From positions 1,550,001-1,614,000 of the forward strand of contig NZ_AP022617.1 of assembly GCF_010731575.1 (NCBI RefSeq): a DNA stretch of 64,000 bases. The letters are read 5' to 3'. This stretch comes from Mycolicibacterium monacense. Its GTDB lineage: Bacteria > Actinomycetota > Actinomycetes > Mycobacteriales > Mycobacteriaceae. The notes beneath the pieces were generated by a model. It saw only the letters and a program-made list of their open reading frames with translations. It searched no databases and was not told where the DNA came from. This document shows, in pieces, positions 36,006-45,390 of the stretch. Numbering within the stretch: the first letter of the stretch is position 1; each line of letters starts with the position of its first letter. Both the position numbers and the translations under genes were made by a program.

Positions 36006-37551
36006 CGACGGACAGCACGCTGTCGCGGTGGCCGACCACGAGAACCGTTGCGCCGGCCCGGGCCCGCGCCGCGATCGCCCGCAGGACGCGGGCTTCCAGC
36101 GGCGCGTCGAGGTGCGCGGTCGGCTCGTCGAGCAGCAGCACCGCGGCGTCCGATCCGAAGACCCTCGCCAGCCCGAGCCGCTGGCGCTGACCGAGTGACA
36201 GGCCGACCCCGTCGCGTCCGAGCACGGTGTCCAGACCCTCGGGCAGACCTGCCAGCACCTCGTCGAATCCGCCTTCCCGGCAGGCGTTGTCGATGTCGGT
36301 CAGCGGCCCGAACAGTTCGAGGTTGTCGCGAACGGTGCCGGGGACGAGCACCGGCCGGTGGGGCAGCCACGCGATCTGCCTCCACCACGCGGGCAGGTCC
36401 AGTTCGGCGACCTCGACACCGGCGACCGTCACCCGGCCCGACAGCGGTTCGCCCAGACCGAGGATGGCCTGCAGCGTGGTGGACTTGCCGCAGCCGTTCG
36501 GTCCGGTCAGCACCGTCAACCGGCCGGGCGACAGATCGGATCGCAGGTCGTCCACGTGGATCACCGCACCACGCGCGCCCACCGTCCTGGTTCCCGACGG
36601 GGTCGCGGCGCCCGACTCGATGAGTGCAAAAGCCCGCTCGGCGGCGGTCTTTCCGTCCTGGGCCGCGTGGAACTCGACACCGACGCGGCGCAGCGGCCAG
36701 AACACCTCGGGAGCGAGCAGCAGGGCGGCCAGACCGGAGAACAGCGTCATGTCGCCGAAGACCAACCGCAGCCCGACACTGACCGCGACCAGCGCCACGC
36801 CGAGCGTCGCCAGCAGTTCGAGGACCAGCGCGGACAGGAACGCCACCCGCAGCGTCGCCATCGCCGAGCGGCGGTGGGCCGCGGACAGTTCGGCGATGCG
36901 CTGTGCGGATCCCGCGGCCCGGCCGAGCGCGGCCAGGGTGGGGATGCCGGCGACGAGGTCGAGCAGCCGCGACTGCAGCGTCGTCATGGCCGCCAGCGCG
37001 GCGGCCGACCGGTCTCGGGTCACCAGGCCGATCAGGATCATGAAGATCGGGATCAGCGGCAGCGCGATGAGCACGATGACCGCCGACCGCCAGTCCACCA
37101 CAGCGATCGCGACCACCGCTGCGGGCGTGAGGATTCCGGCGAGGAAGACGGCGGGCAGGTATCCGGTGAAGAACGGCCGCAACCCGTCGAGGCCGCGGCT
37201 GACCACCGTCGCCGCGTCGTCGCGCACCGCGGCCAGCTGCCGTGGCGGCAACGCCGTCACCGTCCGGAGCACCTGCGCGGACAGGTCGGCGATCACCGCG
37301 GTGGCACCGCGCTGCGACAACCGGCCCTGTAGCCACTGGGCCAGGAACCGCACCGTCCACAACCCGGCCAGCAGCACGAGCATCGGCGCCCACGCCGCCA
37401 GCGTGCGGGAGGCGGGGTCGGTGATCACCCCGGACACCACGCGGGCCAGCACCACAGCGGAGGCGATGGTCGCGGCGCTGATCACCACACCGCAGATCAC
37501 CGAAGCCACGAGGAAGCGCCGCATCACCGCGGAGGCGGCGAAGAGGTTCAT
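35959..37551 (-). CDS. cydD: Cytochrome bd assembly ABC exporter, CydD subunit
   Basis: 530 residues. N-terminal membrane domain (about 1-300) and ATPase domain with Walker A LTGPNGCGKSTTLQ, signature LSLGQRQRLGLAR and Walker B AVLLLDEPTAHLD. The ABC signature is intact enough for one functional site, while CydC has a weaker one. ATG 37551 overlaps the cydB stop by 4 bp. Confidence 0.92.
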   Translation of the reverse strand: MNLFAASAVMRRFLVASVICGVVISAATIASAVVLARVVSGVITDPASRTLAAWAPMLVLLAGLWTVRFLAQWLQGRLSQRGATAVIADLSAQVLRTVTALPPRQLAAVRDDAATVVSRGLDGLRPFFTGYLPAVFLAGILTPAAVVAIAVVDWRSAVIVLIALPLIPIFMILIGLVTRDRSAAALAAMTTLQSRLLDLVAGIPTLAALGRAAGSAQRIAELSAAHRRSAMATLRVAFLSALVLELLATLGVALVAVSVGLRLVFGDMTLFSGLAALLLAPEVFWPLRRVGVEFHAAQDGKTAAERAFALIESGAATPSGTRTVGARGAVIHVDDLRSDLSPGRLTVLTGPNGCGKSTTLQAILGLGEPLSGRVTVAGVEVAELDLPAWWRQIAWLPHRPVLVPGTVRDNLELFGPLTDIDNACREGGFDEVLAGLPEGLDTVLGRDGVGLSLGQRQRLGLARVFGSDAAVLLLDEPTAHLDAPLEARVLRAIAARARAGATVLVVGHRDSVLSVGDQVVRMGAEVLVDH

Positions 37552-38600
37552 GGTGCCTGCTTGCTCAGTCCGACCGATTCCGGGATGCGGTCAGCCGAGA
37601 TGCGTTGCCGGAACACCCAATACGTCCAACCCTGGTAGATGAGCACCAACGGCAGCAGTGTCAGCGACGCCCAGGACATGATCTTCAGCGTGTACGGGGT
37701 GGACGATCCGTTGAAGATCGTGACTCCCCACTCCGGATTGAGCGTCGAGTTCAGCAGGTACGGGTACAGCGTGCCGAAGATGAGCGTCGCGACCGCCGCG
37801 ACGACCACGACGGTGGAGACGAACGCCCACCCCTCGCGGCCACCGGTCCACATCAGTGCGACCGCGACCAGCAGTGCGACCACCGCGGCCGCCAACGCCG
37901 CCCAGGTCCAGGGTTTGCCGTACGCCAGCTGCGTCCACAGGCCGAACCCGCCGGCGAGCACGATTACCGGCGCCGACAGGATCCGCGCGAAGCGGAACGC
38001 GTCGTCGCGCACCGGACCGGAGGTCTTCAGCGCCAGGAACGTCGAACCGTAGAAGAGGAACAGCGAACACGTGGCCAGCCCGCCCAGCAGTGTGTAGGCG
38101 TTGACCACGTCACCGAACGTCAGGCCGACCACCTGCTGCTCGGCATCCACCGGGAGCCCGCGCACCAGCACGGCGAAGGCCACACCCCACAGGATCGCCG
38201 GCAGCCACGACCCCAGCGCGATGCCCCAGTCCGCCCGTCTGCGCCATGTGGGGTCGTCGATCTTGCCGCGCCACTCGATGCCGACGATGCGCAGGATCAT
38301 GCCGAACAGGATCGCCAGCAGGGGCAGGTAGAGCGCCGAGAACACCGTGGCGTACCAGACCGGGAACGCCGCGAACATCGAAGCGCCCGCGGTGATGAGC
38401 CACACCTCGTTGGCGTCCCAGACCGGGCCGATCGTGTTGAGCACCGCCCTGCGGCGCGTCTCGGGAGTGCCTTCGCCGACCATGCCCATCGGGGCCATCA
38501 GCATGCCGACGCCGAAGTCGAAGCCCTCCAGCACGAGGAAGCCGAGAAACAGTGCGGCGATGAGGATGAACCACAGTTCCTGAAGACCCACAGCAGCCAC
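37548..38600 (-). CDS. cydB: Cytochrome bd ubiquinol/menaquinol oxidase subunit II
   Basis: 350 residues with eight to nine membrane helices. Characteristic start LQELWFILIAALFLGFLVLEGFDFGVGML, and the WDANEVWLITAGASMFAAFP segment. It partners CydA in the high-affinity terminal oxidase. It follows cydA by 6 bp and overlaps cydD. Confidence 0.95.
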   Translation of the reverse strand: MAAVGLQELWFILIAALFLGFLVLEGFDFGVGMLMAPMGMVGEGTPETRRRAVLNTIGPVWDANEVWLITAGASMFAAFPVWYATVFSALYLPLLAILFGMILRIVGIEWRGKIDDPTWRRRADWGIALGSWLPAILWGVAFAVLVRGLPVDAEQQVVGLTFGDVVNAYTLLGGLATCSLFLFYGSTFLALKTSGPVRDDAFRFARILSAPVIVLAGGFGLWTQLAYGKPWTWAALAAAVVALLVAVALMWTGGREGWAFVSTVVVVAAVATLIFGTLYPYLLNSTLNPEWGVTIFNGSSTPYTLKIMSWASLTLLPLVLIYQGWTYWVFRQRISADRIPESVGLSKQAP

Positions 38601-38606
38601 GTCCTC

Positions 38607-40070
38607 TCAGTACGCGAACGACAGCGGGGCGAGTTCTTCGTCGTCCGGCTTCGACGGCGGTGCGGGTTCGGAGTCGTGCTCCTGCGGACCCTTGAGCACG
38701 TAGCGGCGCATCAGGCCGAACCAGACCACGGCGAGCGCGCCGTAGACGAGGGTGAACATCACCAGGGAGAACAGCACCATGCCCGCCGAGTGGTTGGATA
38801 CGCCGTCCTGGACGGTCATTCGCACGAGCTGATCGCCGGTGGGGTTGGGGACCACCACCCAGGGCTGTCGACCCATCTCGGTGAACACCCATCCCGCGCT
38901 GTTGGCCAGGAACGGTGTCGGGATCGTCAGTACGCCTGCCCAGCCGTACCACCGCTGGTTGGGGATCCGGCCGCGACGGGTGAGCCACACGGTGACGAGG
39001 GCGAACGCGACCGGAACCAGCAGCAGGCCGATCATCGCGCGGAACGCCCAGTAGGTGACGAACAGATTCGGCCGGTAGTCGCCGGGGCCGAACCGCTCCT
39101 CGTACTGTGCCTGCAGATCGTTGACGCCTTCGAGGGTGACGCCGCTGAACTGTCCCTCGGCGAGGAAGGGCAACACGTACGGCACGTCGAGCACGTGAAT
39201 CACGCTGTCGCAGTTGTTGTGCGTGCCCACCGTGAGGATCGAGAAGTCGGGATCTGTTGCGGTGTCGCACAGCGATTCCGCCGACGCCATCTTCATGGGC
39301 TGCTGATCGAACATGAGCTTGCCCTGCACGTCACCGGTGACGAAGAGCCCGACGGCGGCCACCAGGGCCAGCAGGCTGCCGCCGATCGCGGCAGGCCGGT
39401 ACATGGTGCGCGCCTCGACGGTGGGTTCGGTGACGTTCCGCTGCGCCCGGACCATGAGGAACGCCGAGACACCGGCGACGAAGGCGCCCGCGGTCAGCAG
39501 CGCCCCGGCGACCGCGTGCTGGAACGCCCACACGGCGGTGTTGTTGGTCAGCAGTGCGCCGAAGTCGGTCAGCTCGGCGCGGCCGGACTCGGGGTTGTAG
39601 CGGGCGCCGACCGGATGCTGCATGAACGAGTTCGCCGCGATGATGAAGTACGCGGAGGCGTTGACGGCGATCGCGACGATCCAGATGCACGCCAGGTGGA
39701 CCAGCCGGGGCAGCCGGCTCCAGCCGAAGATCCACAGCCCGATGAACGTCGACTCGAAGAAGAAGGCGACCAGACCCTCGAACGCCAGCGGCGCGCCGAA
39801 GATGTCACCGACGAAGCGGGAGTACTCGCTCCAGTTCATCCCGAACTGGAACTCCTGCACGATGCCGGTGGCGACACCGATGGCGAAGTTGATCAGGAAC
39901 AACTTGCCGAAGAACCGGGTGAGCCGGTACCAGGCCGGGTTGTCGGTGATGACCCACGCGGTCTGCATGACCGCCAGGATCGGTGCCAGACCGATGGTCA
40001 GTGGGACGAAGATGAAGTGGTAGACGGTGGTGATGCCGAACTGCCACCGTGACACGTCCAAAGCGTCCAT
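38607..40070 (-). CDS. cydA: Cytochrome bd oxidase subunit I
   Basis: 487 residues. It carries hemes b558, b595 and d and oxidises quinol. The N-terminal RWQFGITTVYHFIFVPLTIGL holds a heme-ligand His, FQHAVAGALLTAGAF a second one, and TEMGRQPWVV the quinol-loop motif; the Q-loop is short, as in actinobacterial enzymes. A 96-bp upstream gap contains a minus-strand TACACT and an inverted repeat. First gene of cydABDC. Confidence 0.95.
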   Translation of the reverse strand: MDALDVSRWQFGITTVYHFIFVPLTIGLAPILAVMQTAWVITDNPAWYRLTRFFGKLFLINFAIGVATGIVQEFQFGMNWSEYSRFVGDIFGAPLAFEGLVAFFFESTFIGLWIFGWSRLPRLVHLACIWIVAIAVNASAYFIIAANSFMQHPVGARYNPESGRAELTDFGALLTNNTAVWAFQHAVAGALLTAGAFVAGVSAFLMVRAQRNVTEPTVEARTMYRPAAIGGSLLALVAAVGLFVTGDVQGKLMFDQQPMKMASAESLCDTATDPDFSILTVGTHNNCDSVIHVLDVPYVLPFLAEGQFSGVTLEGVNDLQAQYEERFGPGDYRPNLFVTYWAFRAMIGLLLVPVAFALVTVWLTRRGRIPNQRWYGWAGVLTIPTPFLANSAGWVFTEMGRQPWVVVPNPTGDQLVRMTVQDGVSNHSAGMVLFSLVMFTLVYGALAVVWFGLMRRYVLKGPQEHDSEPAPPSKPDDEELAPLSFAY

Positions 40071-40090
40071 CTGACCAACTTCCGCAGGCT

Positions 40091-40116
40091 CTACACCGGT
40101 CTACGACAGAGTGTAG
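40091..40116. promoter_or_regulatory. Inverted repeat upstream of cydA
   Basis: CTACAC-N14-GTGTAG. The right arm contains TACACT on the minus strand (40115 to 40110), a plausible cydA -10. It may be an operator for a redox or cAMP-responsive regulator; it does not match the CRP consensus well. Confidence 0.4.
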
Positions 40117-40166
40117 TAGCGGTTTCGGGGGAGGAGGCAGGGACTTTGGTCACTCTGGAGACCGCC

Positions 40167-40748
40167 TCAAGTCACCGGATCGCCCGTCCGCGCGCCGGTC
40201 GCGGGCGCCTCCCGGCGGATGCGGATGCCGGCGATCACCTCCACGATGCCGATGACGACGAGGATGATGCCGGTCACCTGGGTCAATGCGACCAGACCCT
40301 CCAGCGGGGCCACGAACATGATGATGCCGGCGAGCACGCTGATGACACCGAGGATGATCTCCCAGATGCGGCCCGGCAGCGAGTGGTCGCTGAACGCCGA
40401 CATCGCGGTGGCCACACCGCGGAAGATGAAGCCCACGCCGATCCAGATCGCCAGCAGGTCGATCGACTCGGACAGGTTCAGAAAACACAGGACCGCGAGG
40501 ACCAGCGCCGCGGCGCCGCCGATGAACAGCAGCACGCGCCCGCCGAGCGACGACCGCACGCTGAAGGCCAGGACGAGCTGGGCGACGCCCGTCACGAGCA
40601 GGTAGGCGCCGAAGAAGATGGCGGTGACGAGGATTGCGGCGCCCGGGCGGACGAAGATGAGCACGCCGAGCAGCACCGCCAGAAGGCCCGACACCACGGT
40701 GTAGATCCACAGGTGCCGCAACATGCTTGGGGCAGCGGTAGTTTGCAT
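40167..40748 (-). CDS. HdeD/DUF308-family membrane protein
   Basis: 193 residues with six hydrophobic helices arranged as a repeated DUF308 unit. Landmarks: VSGLLAVLLGVLIFVRPGAA, LLAIWIGVGFIFRGVA and GIILVVIGIVEVIAGIRIRRE. It matches the membrane protein next to cydA in M. tuberculosis (Rv1624c-like). Function unknown; E. coli HdeD is linked to acid resistance. ATG 40748 chosen; another Met lies 8 codons in. Confidence 0.82.
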   Translation of the reverse strand: MQTTAAPSMLRHLWIYTVVSGLLAVLLGVLIFVRPGAAILVTAIFFGAYLLVTGVAQLVLAFSVRSSLGGRVLLFIGGAAALVLAVLCFLNLSESIDLLAIWIGVGFIFRGVATAMSAFSDHSLPGRIWEIILGVISVLAGIIMFVAPLEGLVALTQVTGIILVVIGIVEVIAGIRIRREAPATGARTGDPVT

Positions 40749-40821
40749 GCGCGCAGTGTGGCACAGCGGCAGGCGCGGGGCTGACGATTTGGCGGTACGC
40801 CTGTGGCTTCGGTGCTGGGTC

Positions 40822-40837
40822 GTTAATGTTCCGTTAC
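40822..40837 (+). promoter_or_regulatory. GlnR-like half-sites upstream of the amino-acid transporter
   Basis: GTTAA-N6-GTTAC, two half-sites 11 bp apart, about 84 bp upstream of the transporter start. Actinobacterial GlnR recognises half-sites with this spacing (gTnAc-n6-...). A GTTAAC follows at 40864-40869. The match is partial. Confidence 0.3.
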
Positions 40838-40920
40838 CGGAAGTGCGTGCTGCGACCGCGATGGTTAACGTCGTCGGTTTGGAGACCGGCGACGGTCCGA
40901 TGCAAGAGAAAGAGGCAACA

Positions 40921-41835
40921 GTGTCACGATGCCAGATCCGTACGGGGAAGATGTGGCGTATCGCAGCGATCTTTGCTGTCAGCGGCGCGATGGCGCTGTC
41001 CGGGTGCGCGCAGAACACTGACAGCAGTGGTCCCGCGGAGGAGACGACGGCGGCGACCGCGGAGAAGGTCGACGAGATCGCCAACACCCTGCCGCAGCCG
41101 ATCAAGGACCGCGGTTCGCTCATCGTCGGCGTCAACGTGCCCTACGCCCCGAACGAGTTCAAGGATCCCAGCGGCAAGATCGTCGGTTTCGACGTCGACC
41201 TGATGAACGCGATCGCCTCGACGCTCGGCGTGACGGCCGAATACCGCGAATCGGACTTCGAGAAGATCATCCCGTCCATCCAGGGCGGCACCTACGACGT
41301 CGGCATGTCGTCGTTCACCGACACCAAGGAACGTGAGGCGTCGGTCGACTTCGTGACCTACTTCTCGGCGGGCATCCAGTGGGCGCAGAAGGCGGGCGCC
41401 GGTATCGATCCCGCCAACGCCTGTGGCAAGCGGGTCGCCGTGCAGTCGACGACCATCGAAGAGACCGAGGAACTCCCGGCCAAGAGCAAGGCCTGCACCG
41501 ACGCCGGCAAGCCGGCCATCGAGATCGTCAAGTTCGACGAGCAGGACGCGGTGGCCAACGCCGTTGTGCTCGGCCAGGCCGATGCGATGTCGGCGGACTC
41601 GCCGGTCACCGCCTACGCCGTCAAGCAGAGCAACGGCAAGCTCGAAACGGCCGGCGAGATCTTCGACGCCGCGCCCTACGGGTGGCCCGTCGCCAAGGGG
41701 TCGCCGCTGGGGCAGTCGCTGCAGCAGGCGCTCGAGCACCTCATCGAAACCGGTGCCTATGAACAGATCGCGAAGAACTGGGGTGTCGAGGACGGGATGA
41801 TCGACAAACCGGTGATCAACGGCGCGATCAGCTAG
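40921..41835 (+). CDS. glnH: Polar amino-acid (glutamine-type) ABC transporter substrate-binding lipoprotein
   Basis: 304 residues. A signal peptide ends in the lipobox ALSGC (Cys about 29), so Lgt should lipidate it. The SBP_bac_3 domain follows, with GSLIVGVNVPYAPNEF, IVGFDVDLMNAIASTLGV and DVGMSSFTDTKERE. GTG 40921 has AAAGAGG 6 nt upstream; an ATG at 40900 is an in-frame alternative. It heads an operon with permease and ATPase. Ligand is probably glutamine/glutamate or another polar amino acid. Confidence 0.88.
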   Translation: MSRCQIRTGKMWRIAAIFAVSGAMALSGCAQNTDSSGPAEETTAATAEKVDEIANTLPQPIKDRGSLIVGVNVPYAPNEFKDPSGKIVGFDVDLMNAIASTLGVTAEYRESDFEKIIPSIQGGTYDVGMSSFTDTKEREASVDFVTYFSAGIQWAQKAGAGIDPANACGKRVAVQSTTIEETEELPAKSKACTDAGKPAIEIVKFDEQDAVANAVVLGQADAMSADSPVTAYAVKQSNGKLETAGEIFDAAPYGWPVAKGSPLGQSLQQALEHLIETGAYEQIAKNWGVEDGMIDKPVINGAIS

Positions 41836-41853
41836 CGGAGTCGACCCAACACG

Positions 41854-42773
41854 ATGACCGATGCCGATTCGTCGCCGCGCACCGACGCCGCTCCCATCGA
41901 TGCCGTTCCCCTGCGACATCCCTGGCGGTGGGTGGCGGCGGTCGTCATCGTCGTCCTGGTCGGGCTGTTCCTCTACGGCGCGGCGACCAACGAGGCCTAC
42001 AGTTGGTCGACCTACCGCAAATACCTGTTCGACCAACGCATTTCCGAGGCGGCCTGGAACACCCTGCAGCTGACCATCCTCTCGATGGTTCTCGCGCTGG
42101 TACTCGGGGTGCTCCTGGCCGTGATGCGGCTGTCGCCCAACCCGGTGTTCAAATCGGTTGCCTGGGTGTACCTGTGGATCTTCCGCGGCACTCCCGTGTA
42201 CGTGCAGTTGGTCTTCTGGGGGCTGTTCCCGACGCTGTACCAGAACATCAGGATCGGCATACCGTTCGGTCCGTCGTTCTTCGAGATGAACCTGCAGGGG
42301 CTGTCGATCAGCTTCACCCTGGCTATCATCGGCCTGGGTCTCAACGAGGCCGCGTACATGGCCGAGATCATCAGGGCGGGAATCAGTTCCGTGCCGGAAG
42401 GGCAGTCCGAGGCGTCCACGGCGCTGGGCATGTCGTGGACGATGACGATGCGGCGCACCGTCCTCCCGCAGGCGATGCGCGTCATCATCCCACCCACCGG
42501 CAACGAGATCATCAGCATGCTCAAGACCACGTCGCTGGTCACGGCCGTGCCGTACAGCATGGAGCTCTACGGGCGGGCGCGCGACATCGCCGGGGTCATC
42601 TTCCAGCCCATCCCGCTGCTCATGGTCGCCGCCACGTGGTACCTCGCGATCACCAGCGTGCTGATGGTCGGTCAGTTCTACCTCGAGCGCTATTTCTCTC
42701 GCGGCGCCTCGCGCAAGCTGACCACCAAACAGCTCGAGGCGCTCGCCAAGGCGCAGAGAGTGGGTGAACATCC

Positions 42774-42777
<4 letters not shown>
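41854..42777 (+). CDS. glnP: Polar amino-acid ABC transporter permease
   Basis: 307 residues. An N-terminal helix (about 27-46) precedes the HisM/GlnP-type permease domain: [39 protein letters not shown], and the EAA loop [28 protein letters not shown]. [16 protein letters not shown] is diagnostic of the amino-acid class. A 50-residue C-terminal tail is charged. It lies 18 bp after glnH; the end overlaps glnQ (GTGA). Confidence 0.9.
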
Positions 42778-43538
<761 letters not shown>

Positions 43539-44684
43539 GTGCCGCAGCGGGCGGACCCCGCGACCCCGTTGTGGCGGGCGGCGCAGGTGTTCCGGCTGCT
43601 GAGCTGGGTGTACGCGCTGGGCTTTCAGCTCTCGGTCAACGACGACCTCGACCGCCGCGCGGTCGCGTGGGCGCTGTTCGCGGTGCTGACCGTCTTCAAC
43701 GTCGTCTGGGCCGTCGCCTATCTGCGGGGGTTCGGACGCACGCCGGTGTGGGTGGCCGCCGAGGTTGGTGTCGTGGCCGCGCTGATGCTGTCGACCGGGC
43801 TGGTGGCCGACGCGCAGTGGGTGGCCGACAACCAGTCCTGGCCGACGACGCTGTGGGCCACCAACGCCGTGATCTCAGCGGCGATCCTGCGGGGACCGGT
43901 GGCGGGCATGGTGACCGGTCTGGTGGTGATGGCGGCCTACGCGGTGCTCAAGGGTCACGTCAGCATCAACGTGTTCCGCAACGCCACGATCGTCATCGAG
44001 TTGGCGGTGGGGCTGGTGGTGGGCATGGCCGCCCAGACCGCCCGCCGCGCGCACGCCGAACTCGAACGCGCCACCCGACTGGCGGCCGCACTCGAAGAAC
44101 GTGAGCGACTCTCCCGCCACGTACACGACGGCGCCATCCAGGTTCTGGCCCTCGTTGCCCGGCGGGGTCGGGAGATCGGAGGGCCGACAGCGCAATTGGC
44201 CGAGTTGGCCGGTGAGCAGGAACGTGCGCTGCGCCGCCTGGTCAGTGACGCCGAAACCGCCGATGCGCTCGGCGCGGACGCCGACATCGGTGCGATGCTG
44301 CGGCGTCGCGCCTCCGACCGGGTGTCGGTCAGCCTGCCGCCCGAACCCGTGCTGTTGGACGCCGATGTCGCCGCCGAACTCTGCGCCGCCGCGGTGAACG
44401 CGCTCGACAACGTGGCCGCCCACGCCGGTCCGAAGGCTCGGGCCTTCGTGCTGGTGGAGGATCTCGGTGACGCCGTGACGGTGAGCGTGCGCGACGACGG
44501 GGTGGGCATACCTCCCGGCCGGCTGGCGGAGGCCGCCGCCGAGGGGAGGATGGGCGTGGCGAAATCCATTGTGGGACGGATCGATTCCCTCGGTGGCACG
44601 ACCGAGTTGTACACCGAGCCGGGACGCGGCACGGAATGGGAACTGACGGTGCCCCGCAGGCGGCAGGATGGTGGCCGTGGCTGA
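43539..44684 (+). CDS. Membrane sensor histidine kinase (NarL-system type)
   Basis: 381 residues. Five to six membrane helices fill residues 10-170, with no large extracellular domain. The dimerisation/phosphoacceptor box ERLSRHVHDGAIQVL has the phospho-His at about 196. The ATPase part includes NALDNVAAHAGPKA (N box), VRDDGVGIPPGRL (G1) and GMRGVAKSIV-like GRMGVAKSIV. GTG starts at the base after the glnQ stop and the gene overlaps its response regulator by 17 bp. It is therefore probably in one operon with the transporter and may sense transport or envelope state. The signal is unknown. Confidence 0.88.
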   Translation: MPQRADPATPLWRAAQVFRLLSWVYALGFQLSVNDDLDRRAVAWALFAVLTVFNVVWAVAYLRGFGRTPVWVAAEVGVVAALMLSTGLVADAQWVADNQSWPTTLWATNAVISAAILRGPVAGMVTGLVVMAAYAVLKGHVSINVFRNATIVIELAVGLVVGMAAQTARRAHAELERATRLAAALEERERLSRHVHDGAIQVLALVARRGREIGGPTAQLAELAGEQERALRRLVSDAETADALGADADIGAMLRRRASDRVSVSLPPEPVLLDADVAAELCAAAVNALDNVAAHAGPKARAFVLVEDLGDAVTVSVRDDGVGIPPGRLAEAAAEGRMGVAKSIVGRIDSLGGTTELYTEPGRGTEWELTVPRRRQDGGRG

Positions 44685-45333
44685 CGACCAGCCGACCACC
44701 GTGATGGTGGTTGACGATCACCCCATCTGGCGCGACGCGGTGGCCCGCGACCTTGCCGACGAAGGCTTCGCCGTGGTCGCGACCGCCGACGGGGTGGCGG
44801 CAGCGCGCCGCCGTGCCGCGGTGGTCAAACCGGCCGTCGTGGTGATGGACATGCGGTTGACCGACGGCGGCGGCGCGCAGGCCACCGCCGAGGTACTGGC
44901 CGTCTCACCGGCGTCCCGGGTGCTGGTGCTGTCGGCGTCCGATGAGCGCGACGACGTCCTGGAGGCGGTGAAGGCCGGCGCCACCGGCTATCTGGTCAAG
45001 AGCGCCTCCAAGGCCGAATTGAGCGCTGCGGTGCGGGCCACCGCCGACGGCCGCGCCGTCTTCACACCGGGCCTCGCCGGACTCGTGCTGGGGGAGTACC
45101 GCCGGATCGCGCAGCGCCCGGACACCGGCGACTCCGCGCCGACCCTCACCGAACGCGAAACCGAGGTGCTGCGCCATGTGGCGAAGGGGCTGACGGCCAA
45201 ACAGATCGCCGCGCGGCTGTCGCTGAGTCACCGCACCGTCGAGAACCACGTACAGGCCACCTTCCGCAAGCTGCAGGTGGCCAACCGGGTCGAACTGGCG
45301 CGTTACGCGATCGAACACGGCCTCGACGAATAG
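44668..45333 (+). CDS. NarL/LuxR-family response regulator
   Basis: 221 residues. The receiver domain has acidic pocket MVVDDHPIW, phospho-Asp in VVVMDMRLTDGG (about D61) and Lys in GYLVKSAS. The C-terminal LuxR HTH is LTERETEVLRHVAKGLTAKQIAARLSLSHRTVENHVQATFRKLQV (44,150-45,300 region end). ATG 44668 overlaps the kinase; GTG 44677 is an alternative. It forms a pair with the kinase just upstream. A palindrome 10 bp after its stop may be a target. Confidence 0.92.
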   Translation: MVAVADDQPTTVMVVDDHPIWRDAVARDLADEGFAVVATADGVAAARRRAAVVKPAVVVMDMRLTDGGGAQATAEVLAVSPASRVLVLSASDERDDVLEAVKAGATGYLVKSASKAELSAAVRATADGRAVFTPGLAGLVLGEYRRIAQRPDTGDSAPTLTERETEVLRHVAKGLTAKQIAARLSLSHRTVENHVQATFRKLQVANRVELARYAIEHGLDE

Positions 45334-45342
45334 CGAAGTCGG

Positions 45343-45356
45343 GTAGTCCTACTCAT
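45343..45356. promoter_or_regulatory. Short palindrome with a NarL-like heptamer before the DUF2339 gene
   Basis: GTAG-TC-CTAC (45343-45352) overlapping TACTCAT (45350-45356), which fits the NarL heptamer TACYYMT. It lies between the response regulator and the DUF2339 gene. Such short matches occur by chance. Confidence 0.25.
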
Positions 45357-45390
45357 CCGCACCGGGTGCCCTCGCGCCCACGATGAGTGC

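Noticed and set aside
37605..40052. 815-codon plus-strand frame opposite cydB/cydA
   Set aside because: Composition (His/Gln/Arg-rich) is that of a shadow; the minus strand carries clear cytochrome bd genes.
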